Positions 7,162 to 16,815 of a stretch of 64,000 nt of DNA are shown here, piece by piece. The stretch's first letter is position 1, and each line of letters begins with the position of its first letter. The DNA is taken from positions 1 through 64,000 of the forward strand of contig NZ_JAAEHL010000018.1 in the NCBI RefSeq assembly GCF_010614725.1, written 5' to 3'. The position numbers and the translations under genes were made by a program. The notes beneath the pieces are model-generated. The model saw nothing but the letters and a program-made list of their open reading frames with translations. It had not been told where the DNA came from and ran no database searches. This DNA is from Flavobacterium ajazii. GTDB taxonomy: Bacteria > Bacteroidota > Bacteroidia > Flavobacteriales > Flavobacteriaceae.

Positions 7162-10100
7162 GATATCGTGTTTTCTAATCTTTAATCAAACCACAACTTC
7201 ACGTGGTCTGGCTTTGTGCAGCGTATCGATATCGTGTTTTCTAATCTTTAATCAAACCACAACGATCGCCTACGCTGGTAGACGAGAACGACAGATATCG
7301 TGTTTTCTAATCTTTAATCAAACCACAACGGAATATCCGAGTTTCTCGAAGATGTGAAAGATATCGTGTTTTCTAATCTTTAATCAAACCACAACTTGTA
7401 CGATCTGCGCTTTTTGCGTCGATGTGATATCGTGTTTTCTAATCTTTAATCAAACCACAACAACTGGACAGAAACACATCCGTTATGCCCCGATATCGTG
7501 TTTTCTAATCTTTAATCAAACCACAACACTTTCGCCGAAAATGGCGCTCGCTGCGGCGATATCGTGTTTTCTAATCTTTAATCAAACCACAACGATCTTA
7601 TATGCCCAACAAGAATGAGGAACGATATCGTGTTTTCTAATCTTTAATCAAACCACAACAATACGGCGATAAGCTCGACGTTACCAGCGGATATCGTGTT
7701 TTCTAATCTTTAATCAAACCACAACGGTTAACGATATAGCCTACGGCGGCTCGAAGATATCGTGTTTTCTAATCTTTAATCAAACCACAACCAGATACTA
7801 CCAAGTTTATGGGGGTCGTGGGATATCGTGTTTTCTAATCTTTAATCAAACCACAACGGGGTTGTTGTAGTACCTTAGCTATGACAAGATATCGTGTTTT
7901 CTAATCTTTAATCAAACCACAACTGCCTGTCCTAATCCTCTTATGTTTAAGTAGATATCGTGTTTTCTAATCTTTAATCAAACCACAACACATGTGCACG
8001 TCGGTCAATCCTAAACCAGATATCGTGTTTTCTAATCTTTAATCAAACCACAACACCGTTAGGCCCATAAATCCCTACGTTTGAGATATCGTGTTTTCTA
8101 ATCTTTAATCAAACCACAACAGGCGTTACAGATGACAATGACCTACGACCGATATCGTGTTTTCTAATCTTTAATCAAACCACAACTCCCGTCCTTTTTC
8201 TCCATCTTTCTCGGAGATATCGTGTTTTCTAATCTTTAATCAAACCACAACATTAAACGTCCTGCTATTGAATGTCATTTTGATATCGTGTTTTCTAATC
8301 TTTAATCAAACCACAACGGGTAAGAGCGCAGAGGGTAAAGCCCTAATGATATCGTGTTTTCTAATCTTTAATCAAACCACAACCCTTATCTATTTTCTTA
8401 ACGGCTACTGCGTGATATCGTGTTTTCTAATCTTTAATCAAACCACAACAGTTTTTGATTAAATGGGCTGAGGATGTTTGATATCGTGTTTTCTAATCTT
8501 TAATCAAACCACAACGTTAAACGTTCTGCTATTGAACGTCATTTTGATATCGTGTTTTCTAATCTTTAATCAAACCACAACTATTGTTGTTATTGTGCTT
8601 CCTTTTCTTTTGATATCGTGTTTTCTAATCTTTAATCAAACCACAACGTTAAACGTTCTGCTATTGAACGTCATTTTGATATCGTGTTTTCTAATCTTTA
8701 ATCAAACCACAACCATTGACCTGTTCGCTCCGCTTTTCAACGAGATATCGTGTTTTCTAATCTTTAATCAAACCACAACAATAAATCACCATACAAATTA
8801 TATTGTTTTGATATCGTGTTTTCTAATCTTTAATCAAACCACAACATTTAGATAGCTCATTATTTTCCCCGCTCTGATATCGTGTTTTCTAATCTTTAAT
8901 CAAACCACAACAACCGGACAGAAACACATCCGTTATGCCCCGATATCGTGTTTTCTAATCTTTAATCAAACCACAACAGAAACGGCGGTAGGGAAAGCGA
9001 ACGTTAAGATATCGTGTTTTCTAATCTTTAATCAAACCACAACTCAGATCTCAGTTTTATGAGGTTTCGAAACGATATCGTGTTTTCTAATCTTTAATCA
9101 AACCACAACAACCGGTACCTACTTTTCAATATTAGGCGAGATATCGTGTTTTCTAATCTTTAATCAAACCACAACAGGAGCTAAAAGAGATTCGCGACCA
9201 GCTAAGATATCGTGTTTTCTAATCTTTAATCAAACCACAACGTACGTCATAATAGGAGTTGTAATTACTACGATATCGTGTTTTCTAATCTTTAATCAAA
9301 CCACAACGGCTAATGTTTAAAAATACATTTTCGACGCGATATCGTGTTTTCTAATCTTTAATCAAACCACAACAATTGTATCTCTACCAGTTTGCGTAAT
9401 TGCGATATCGTGTTTTCTAATCTTTAATCAAACCACAACCGCTAAAGGATAAGCCCCCGTAACCGGGTCGATATCGTGTTTTCTAATCTTTAATCAAACC
9501 ACAACGAAATATCCGAGTTTCTCGAAGATGTGAAAGATATCGTGTTTTCTAATCTTTAATCAAACCACAACAGAGCTACAGGATAAAAAGAAAACGGCCG
9601 CGATATCGTGTTTTCTAATCTTTAATCAAACCACAACGCTATTTAACCCGTGATGTTAACGACATTCGATATCGTGTTTTCTAATCTTTAATCAAACCAC
9701 AACAAGGGGCTTTTAATCCTGTCTTGGGGTCAAGATATCGTGTTTTCTAATCTTTAATCAAACCACAACGCTAACGACGATTGACACAGGGAATTTATTG
9801 ATATCGTGTTTTCTAATCTTTAATCAAACCACAACGGATTCATAATTATATCACCAAAACCACCTGATATCGTGTTTTCTAATCTTTAATCAAACCACAA
9901 CATAACCTTTAGCGTTAATATCTCCCCCCGAGATATCGTGTTTTCTAATCTTTAATCAAACCACAACAACAGCAATAACACAAATGCAATTAATGAAGAT
10001 ATCGTGTTTTCTAATCTTTAATCAAACCACAACTAATTCTGTCATCCATTCGACGTCATCGCTGATATCGTGTTTTCTAATCTTTAATCAAACCACAACG

Positions 10101-11550
10101 CCTTTGCGGTCCCACGTTGTCCCCTCGGTGATATCGTGTTTTCTAATCTTTAATCAAACCACAACTATCACGGCAAGTATGAACCGACCGAGACGGATAT
10201 CGTGTTTTCTAATCTTTAATCAAACCACAACGAGCAACGCAAGGCCTTGGTGGATCAGGAGGATATCGTGTTTTCTAATCTTTAATCAAACCACAACGAA
10301 ATATCCGAGTTTCTCGAAGATGTGAAAGATATCGTGTTTTCTAATCTTTAATCAAACCACAACGGGATATAGCTCACGTGTTCTTTACAGACGGATATCG
10401 TGTTTTCTAATCTTTAATCAAACCACAACCAGGATGGGCCGTGGCTTTGTGCCGACGAAGATATCGTGTTTTCTAATCTTTAATCAAACCACAACGGTAG
10501 GTTTTATAACCAAATGCCCTAACAAGATATCGTGTTTTCTAATCTTTAATCAAACCACAACCGCCGAGGCGTACATTTTGGAACTCCGGGAGATATCGTG
10601 TTTTCTAATCTTTAATCAAACCACAACCGTGAAGGTCTTATTTTTCCAACTCTTAGAGATATCGTGTTTTCTAATCTTTAATCAAACCACAACGCCAAAC
10701 CCTAAAGCAAGCTCGGCGATTTTGATATCGTGTTTTCTAATCTTTAATCAAACCACAACACAAATGAACAAATTAGAAATAGGAAAAAAGATATCGTGTT
10801 TTCTAATCTTTAATCAAACCACAACTACCAAACCAAGTCCTTTATTGGTATATTCGATATCGTGTTTTCTAATCTTTAATCAAACCACAACTCCTTCTGG
10901 AACATCGTTCGTAGAAGCAATGATATCGTGTTTTCTAATCTTTAATCAAACCACAACGATCGTATCTCTACCAGTTTGCGTAATTGGATATCGTGTTTTC
11001 TAATCTTTAATCAAACCACAACAAAACAATAACAAAGGGCGTGAAGCAAGAAGATATCGTGTTTTCTAATCTTTAATCAAACCACAACTTATCAGTTAGA
11101 AACAGTTGAATTCATTAAGATATCGTGTTTTCTAATCTTTAATCAAACCACAACTCGGTTGATATCCAACCTTCTTTTTTACTTGATATCGTGTTTTCTA
11201 ATCTTTAATCAAACCACAACTTGTACGCTTGGTTTTAAAACCATAAAAAAGATATCGTGTTTTCTAATCTTTAATCAAACCACAACTAAAATTGATTCGA
11301 AGAAAGGATTATGAAAGATATCGTGTTTTCTAATCTTTAATCAAACCACAACGGTATTGTTGACAGAAAGCTAAACGCTATCCATATCGTGTTTTCTAAT
11401 CTTTAATCAAACCACAACATACGACATACACTATGTAGCAACAGGCGACATATCGTGTTTTCTAATCTTTAATCAAACCACAACCAGTCCTTTTGAACTG
11501 AGTTTTCGATTGCACATATCGTGTTTTCTAATCTTTAATCAAACCACAAC
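7162..11550 (-). CRISPR. CRISPR array, 67 repeats of 36 bp, 66 spacers
   Basis: Repeats are 36 bp and, in crRNA orientation (reverse strand), begin GTTGTGGTTTGATTAAAG and end AAAACACGATATC. Spacers are 30 nt except three of 29 nt (numbers 13, 16 and 58 from the left), which accounts exactly for the array length. All repeats appear identical except the last three on the right (starting near 11383, 11449 and 11515), whose outer base is C instead of G. The strand is set by the tracrRNA at 16711, whose anti-repeat pairs with the first half of this repeat. Spacer sets 3/36/48, 5/27, 17/21/23 and 34/58 are identical or nearly so. Long open frames across the array are translations of the repeat and not genes. 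Confidence 0.98.
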
Positions 11551-11749
11551 TTAAAGCTGCTGTATCCCTGCTGGGCGGATGCGATACCTTTCAGTTCTGG
11601 TTTAAAAGGTTTAAGCATTTGAAAAGCTTATGTCAATGAACTTTTAATGATCCTGTCTCCTAATCATTGTAACAATCTCAACTAAATCGTCGCTAATATA
11701 ACAAGTAATATAGATTGGTGTAAATTTGCACCGAAATTTTAAAATGAGA
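11551..11749. other. Flank between the CRISPR array and cas9
   Basis: A 199-base stretch after the last degenerate repeat and before the 3' end of cas9. It is AT-rich with no coding frame. In transcription terms it is upstream of the array and could act as leader, but the degenerate repeats beside it suggest it is the old (trailer) end. The forward strand has GGTGTAAATTTGCACC near 11717, a small hairpin containing a TAAATTTG box. Its role is unclear. Confidence 0.4.
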
Positions 11750-14700
11750 TTACATTTTTGAAATTTTTCCTAAGACAGAAATTTCTACTTTTATTGGATT
11801 CATCTCGTGATACTTTTTCATACTTGTTATTCTAATCTCCTCCATTTTATTTGTAACTGTTGATGCAATATGGTGCCTAAACGAATAATCTCCATCTGAA
11901 ATTTTCTGAACCCGATACAAATAATTACTTAAAAAAGTATGGTCTAGTTTATTGTCATTGTACTCATCATTAGAAATCCCTAACAAAAACATATCGTTTT
12001 CCTGAAAAGTTAATATAAGTTCTTTAGGGGCTGGTTTATCAATTTCTATTTCAGGTAGTTTATAGATTTCATCTTTTTGTTTTACTCTTTCCACAACTTT
12101 CCAAAAATTAGTAATATCATCTTTCAACTCCTCATTTTCGTCTTTATAGATTAATATATGATGATTGTTTCCAGGGTTTACATACTGTCCAATTTTTTGA
12201 TTTATTGTTTCTGCATTTTTCATTACTTTTTTTATTCGTACTTTTTTTATTGGAACAGGATTTCTTTCTTTGCCAACGTCAATTTTATTTAGCCGTTTGA
12301 ATCTTTTTCCTTCATTTGGCAAATAAAACGTCTCATCTTTTAGAAAACTTTCAATTGTTTCGCTTATTGTTGATTTAATCCTATTTATTTCTTTCTGATT
12401 TTTATCAATTTCTGATTTTTTTTGTAATCTATTCGAATCTGTTTCCATTTTTTCAATTACACCTAGTTTTTCTATGGCTTCATCAATTTTACCTTTATTA
12501 TATTTTTTCTTTAACTCTTTAATTTCCTCAAAGGTTGTACTTACATCATTATATTTTTGAAGAATTTGTTTGAAAGAATTTGTAACACTTGAAATAATTA
12601 ATTTTCTAATATTATCATCAATTATATCATAAATACTTGCTCCACCTCCTTTTGCTGGCGCAAATTTCAACTTTGAAATTGGTAAACGCTGTATGATTTC
12701 CTTCTCTTTACAATGTAAATTCTTTCCATAAAAAGTAGTTTCGTGCAATTGCCCTCTTACTGCCATACCCTCACTTTTAAACGTTTGTCCATTTTTAGTA
12801 ATTTTCTTGGTGATTTTTGTTAAGATGTTTTTGTTTTGCTTGTGGGAAATCAGGATACCATTTATGACATTTTTGGCATCGTTATGAAAACCATTCCAAG
12901 GTTCCGGAAAATCTAAATGTTCTTTTTCGTGTTCATTCCCTCTTTTTTTGTTTTCAGTTGAAGCGTTTTGTTTGCTCAACCGTTGGAAAAAAGATTCTTT
13001 CGTTAAGGCAATAACTAAAGCATCAATGGCGTGATGGCGATGATCTTCTCGGTTTTTGATTGGGTCAAATTTTATTTCGCCCGTATATTTATCAATCCAA
13101 GTTGTACCTTCAACTATTGTTTGTCCTTCTTCAAGAACTGGTTTAGCGGTTTTAACAGGTGAAAATTCAGTTACTTCAGAAACGATGTCAAACAAAACAT
13201 AATATTTCCCTTTGCCTTCTTCCATTTCAAAATGATGTTGATTATCCATATCAGAAACAAATATATTTTCATCATTTGTAGTTCCTTGAATCAATATTTG
13301 ATTTTCTCTAACTAAAGGTCTTTCGTTTAAGGCTTTTTCAAAATCAACCTTTTCAAAATCCACATCTATGATAAGCCAATACTTTCCATCTTCAATTTCT
13401 GTTTCGCATTCATAAATATACGAGGAGAAAAGACCGTCTTTTACTTCCCCAAATAGAAGTATTTGCTTTCCATTTTTCTTGGGTTGCTCTTCTTTAGCAG
13501 GTTTTTTAAATTCTTTTTTTTCAATAGTAAATGTTGCCCAATAAATTCCATTTTCCTTGCCAGTCGCATTTATAGCATTCAATCCATCATTTTTGAATTT
13601 ATCTCTTTCAATCTTACCCCTTAAAACAATTTCATTTTCTAAAGTACTTGGCTTGTCTTTAAATACTTGTACAATATTTTTGGGCCTAGACAAAACTAAC
13701 TTTGCCCAATAATCGCCATTTTCTAAATCTGGTGCATCAACCTGAAATTTAACATACTGTTCCTTCGATTTAAAAACTCCCTTATCGATATTTCCAGATA
13801 AAAGTGTTTCATTTTTATTAGTTGTTGGTCTGTCATAATAAATTCGTTGTGACAAAACAGGCTTTTTATCATTGTCTAAAACAACATAGTGCGGTATATG
13901 TTTATTCTCTTCAATATGTAAATTTGGAATATCTACTGTAATAATGGGTTGTAAAATATTATTCAACCCCCAAAGTCGACGCAATTCGGCGGTTAAACTT
14001 CCTGGCATCACACGAACATCGGAACAAACTTGAGATAAAATTTCGCTCGTTTTTTTACTTATATAACGAGTGTCATTTAATTGTCGTTGAATAAAATCGT
14101 TGGTTTCAAATTTTGTTTTCGACACAAATCGCTTTGCTTTTGGATAGGGCAAAACCTTAAAAACACGTCGTTCAATTTCTTCCCATGATTTCGCACCTCC
14201 CCAAAGATTTGGATCTTTGTTAATTTCATAAAAATCGTGAGGGGTTCTATTTCCTTTTAAACCATTAAATTTTGAATCACACAATGTTTTATTTGCAAAA
14301 CTATCGTCTAAAGAAATTGATTTTGGAATGATATGTTCTATCTGAAATTTATTTCCCCTACCAAGTAAATCATTAATATTTATCGTTTTGTTAGTATAAG
14401 GACAAATAGAAATCGGCATTTCTTGATACAATAACACTTTTTGGATATTCTCTCTGCTTTGTCGCAAACCAAATTCTATCAATAATTCCTTTGCCTTTTC
14501 ATTTTTCTTATCATTTTCTCTAATTTTATAACCTAATTCTTCTCTTTTCGTTTTACTATTCTTTAAATCACGTCCAAGTTCAATCCTAATTTGATCAAAC
14601 TTTCCTTTTTGAGCAATCAATTCATTTACAATACGTTTAGTTTCATTTACTCCTTGTTGCACAATTGGATTCCTTAAATTTTGAACGGTATCAATTTTAT

Positions 14701-16606
14701 CTTTTTGTTTTACTTGAATAATCTCTTGGCTATGGTGATACAATTTTTTAAATCGAACATCCTCTTCGACAAAGCCATATTTGTTTTCAATTAGATATAC
14801 TTTTATTTTCTCAATTGCTTCTCCTTCTTTATTGGATTTTTCGTGATTTATTTTCAATAAATCTTTCTCTAATTCAATATGGTCATTTTTATATAATTCC
14901 CATTTTTTACCAAAAGCATTTCTGACACCTGCTAATATGACAGCATCACTTAAACGCAATCCCTTTTTTAGATAGGGCAAAATGTTTTTTATAGCTTTCA
15001 GAGAAACACTTGAATAGTCTTCTTTTAAATTTACTTTTTCTATTTTTTCAATTATTGCTTTATTTAAAATATAATCTATTTTTGTCTCTTTAATCAGTTT
15101 TTCTAAACTACAGATTAACTTATCATTGTCTTCACAAAAATGAAATAAATGCCAAATACGCTCATAGCCATATTCTAATTTCTCTTCCTTATTTACTATT
15201 ATTAAAAATTCTTTTTCAAGTATCGATTTTGGGAATAAAGCATTCAGATATTTTGTTGTATAATTACCAACAACTAGTGAGTCGTCTTCATAATTAAAAG
15301 TTTCATATTCCAATTTCAATTTCTTTTTTATCTCTATAAAATCAAATTTCTTGTCTTTAGAATTTATTAGTTCCAACACTTGCAATCGCTGTGATTCTTC
15401 CAATCGTTGTTTCTTACCATATTCAATGTTATTGATATATTGTAATGCACGATACTCTTCATATAAAGGATGTGATATGTGACAGGGAGTTTTACCCTTT
15501 TGTATAAACTTACCATTTTCATCTTTCAAATCAGGTTCAAATCTACATTTAGCAAGAAGTCCTTTTTGTGAACGTAAAGCTCTTTGCCAAAACAAAACAC
15601 TTTCATTACTCTTGAATTTCACAACTCCCTCCTCATCTTTGTCTATTCTACCCGCCAAAAATTCTTTTAAAGAAAGTTTTGTTTTAATTTTAAGCAAATA
15701 TTTCTGCTTATCATTTTTTGACAATTTATCATTTAACTCAATTACTTCAATATTCTCTTCTCCTTTTATCTTTTTTAGATGTTCTATTTTACTATTATTT
15801 CTTTTGCTTTTCAAACCGCCTTTTAACAAAACTTTTTTCTCATTTGAGCACTTAATGGTTTCAAGACCTAAATTGCAAGCCTGTCTATTCCAAATTGCTT
15901 CAAATTCTGCTACATACATATCGCGCAAAGTATATCTAGACCGAACTCGCAATTCATTACCATTTTCATCCTGAATTAACTTAAAAGGTTCTCCATCTTT
16001 TGGCAAAATATTGAACAAATATTTTCCTAATGTTGAATTTTGTAATTCTTTTTGAGTTTCCTCAATACCTTTTACACCATCTTTCCCTTTATAAATCTTT
16101 CCATCATCTTTCCCTTTTCTATTACTTAAAAAACCTCTTCTTTGTATTAAATGATATAAAATCCTGCCAAACTCTTGTAGAGTTAAATCTTCATTTAATG
16201 ATTTATCTCTTAACAAATAAGGATTTTGTTTCAACCACAAACAATAAGAATGACTTTCAGGTAAATGAATTTCTGGAGCCATTCTGCCTTCTTTCTTTTT
16301 CTGCTTATCCCATTTACTCCAAATATCAAGTTCCTCGTTTTTAAGGGGGCACATATCAAGATTAATAAGAGTTCTCAGTAATTTTATTTTCCTTAACCTT
16401 TTACGATAAAAACCACGTCGCTGTTGACGGCTATTTCGCCTACTTGCGTTTTTGCTTTCTTCTTTATCTCCAGTACCAATAGTTTTTGCAACAACTCCTT
16501 CAGGGAAAATCCGCACTCCTGAATCAATTATTTTTTTATCCATATCATCTACAACCGCCCACCCAATCGAGTTCGTACCTAAATCTAATCCTAAAATTTT
16601 TGCCAT
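11750..16606 (-). CDS. cas9: CRISPR effector nuclease Cas9 (type II-C, long form)
   Basis: The RNA-guided double-strand DNA nuclease, 1618 residues. RuvC-I is at the start (KILGLDLGTNSIGWAVVD, D8). An arginine-rich bridge helix (about 53-77) follows, and the alpha-helical recognition lobe runs to about 650. RuvC-II is QIRIELGRD (E676). The HNH domain has QIEHIIPKS (H758) and DDSFANKTL (N772). RuvC-III is DHRHHAIDALVIAL (H1191/H1192, D1195). The C-terminal PAM-interacting region carries NNHHILIYKD near 1481, typical of II-C. All catalytic residues are present. About 250 residues (923-1175) between HNH and RuvC-III consist of roughly four degenerate 55-residue repeats with a GKYW-like core, making it longer than most II-C Cas9 proteins. 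The gene lies next to the array and divergent from the tracrRNA. Confidence 0.98.
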   Translation of the reverse strand: MAKILGLDLGTNSIGWAVVDDMDKKIIDSGVRIFPEGVVAKTIGTGDKEESKNASRRNSRQQRRGFYRKRLRKIKLLRTLINLDMCPLKNEELDIWSKWDKQKKKEGRMAPEIHLPESHSYCLWLKQNPYLLRDKSLNEDLTLQEFGRILYHLIQRRGFLSNRKGKDDGKIYKGKDGVKGIEETQKELQNSTLGKYLFNILPKDGEPFKLIQDENGNELRVRSRYTLRDMYVAEFEAIWNRQACNLGLETIKCSNEKKVLLKGGLKSKRNNSKIEHLKKIKGEENIEVIELNDKLSKNDKQKYLLKIKTKLSLKEFLAGRIDKDEEGVVKFKSNESVLFWQRALRSQKGLLAKCRFEPDLKDENGKFIQKGKTPCHISHPLYEEYRALQYINNIEYGKKQRLEESQRLQVLELINSKDKKFDFIEIKKKLKLEYETFNYEDDSLVVGNYTTKYLNALFPKSILEKEFLIIVNKEEKLEYGYERIWHLFHFCEDNDKLICSLEKLIKETKIDYILNKAIIEKIEKVNLKEDYSSVSLKAIKNILPYLKKGLRLSDAVILAGVRNAFGKKWELYKNDHIELEKDLLKINHEKSNKEGEAIEKIKVYLIENKYGFVEEDVRFKKLYHHSQEIIQVKQKDKIDTVQNLRNPIVQQGVNETKRIVNELIAQKGKFDQIRIELGRDLKNSKTKREELGYKIRENDKKNEKAKELLIEFGLRQSRENIQKVLLYQEMPISICPYTNKTININDLLGRGNKFQIEHIIPKSISLDDSFANKTLCDSKFNGLKGNRTPHDFYEINKDPNLWGGAKSWEEIERRVFKVLPYPKAKRFVSKTKFETNDFIQRQLNDTRYISKKTSEILSQVCSDVRVMPGSLTAELRRLWGLNNILQPIITVDIPNLHIEENKHIPHYVVLDNDKKPVLSQRIYYDRPTTNKNETLLSGNIDKGVFKSKEQYVKFQVDAPDLENGDYWAKLVLSRPKNIVQVFKDKPSTLENEIVLRGKIERDKFKNDGLNAINATGKENGIYWATFTIEKKEFKKPAKEEQPKKNGKQILLFGEVKDGLFSSYIYECETEIEDGKYWLIIDVDFEKVDFEKALNERPLVRENQILIQGTTNDENIFVSDMDNQHHFEMEEGKGKYYVLFDIVSEVTEFSPVKTAKPVLEEGQTIVEGTTWIDKYTGEIKFDPIKNREDHRHHAIDALVIALTKESFFQRLSKQNASTENKKRGNEHEKEHLDFPEPWNGFHNDAKNVINGILISHKQNKNILTKITKKITKNGQTFKSEGMAVRGQLHETTFYGKNLHCKEKEIIQRLPISKLKFAPAKGGGASIYDIIDDNIRKLIISSVTNSFKQILQKYNDVSTTFEEIKELKKKYNKGKIDEAIEKLGVIEKMETDSNRLQKKSEIDKNQKEINRIKSTISETIESFLKDETFYLPNEGKRFKRLNKIDVGKERNPVPIKKVRIKKVMKNAETINQKIGQYVNPGNNHHILIYKDENEELKDDITNFWKVVERVKQKDEIYKLPEIEIDKPAPKELILTFQENDMFLLGISNDEYNDNKLDHTFLSNYLYRVQKISDGDYSFRHHIASTVTNKMEEIRITSMKKYHEMNPIKVEISVLGKISKM

Positions 16607-16673
16607 ATCTCTTAAAATTTAATCCGCCTGAAATTTAATATAAAAAAAATTAACACTATTACGGTTTTCCTCA

Positions 16674-16704
16674 TTGCGTTATAATTCTTTTTAACATACA
16701 TTTA
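16674..16704 (+). promoter_or_regulatory. Candidate tracrRNA promoter
   Basis: TTG at 16674-16676 is followed after 20 bases by TACATTTA at 16697-16704, one mismatch from TAnnTTTG. Transcription would start near 16711, just ahead of the anti-repeat. Confidence 0.5.
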
Positions 16705-16710
16705 CAACTG

Positions 16711-16798
16711 ATTAAAATTTCTAATCTTTAATCTTATCACAATAAGGCTATATGCCGTAGATGAAAATCTTTAGTCCTGCTTCGGTGGGACTTTTTTT
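16711..16798 (+). ncRNA. tracrRNA
   Basis: The forward strand carries an anti-repeat at about 16719-16743 (TTCTAATCTTTAATC, then TTATCACAA). It pairs with the GTTGTGGTTTGATTAAAG half of the crRNA repeat with a short internal mismatch, as expected for a type II crRNA:tracrRNA duplex. A small hairpin region (AAGGCTATATGCC) follows, then a terminator hairpin, for a length of about 88 nt. It lies about 105 bases upstream of the cas9 start and is transcribed away from it. Both features are common in II-C loci. The duplex recruits RNase III and loads crRNA into Cas9. Confidence 0.88.
16773..16798 (+). terminator. Intrinsic terminator of the tracrRNA
   Basis: AGTCC and GGACT form a stem around a loop containing CTTCGG, followed by a run of seven T. 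It also forms the 3' hairpin of the tracrRNA. Confidence 0.85.
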
Positions 16799-16815
16799 AT
16801 GTTCTTCTTAATATT

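Noticed and set aside
7424..11003. Several open frames of 60-190 codons with the peptide ISCFLIFNQTTT repeated every 22 residues
   Set aside because: They are translations of the 36-bp CRISPR repeat (66-base period, a multiple of three) and not proteins.
11717..11735. GGTGTAAATTTGCACC hairpin with a TAAATTTG box, considered as a promoter
   Set aside because: It would transcribe rightward into cas9 antisense. Nothing supports a transcript there.
15612..16344. Open frames on the forward strand opposite cas9
   Set aside because: They are antisense shadows of an intact, motif-complete cas9. They are rich in Phe/Leu/Ser as expected for the complement of a Lys-rich gene.
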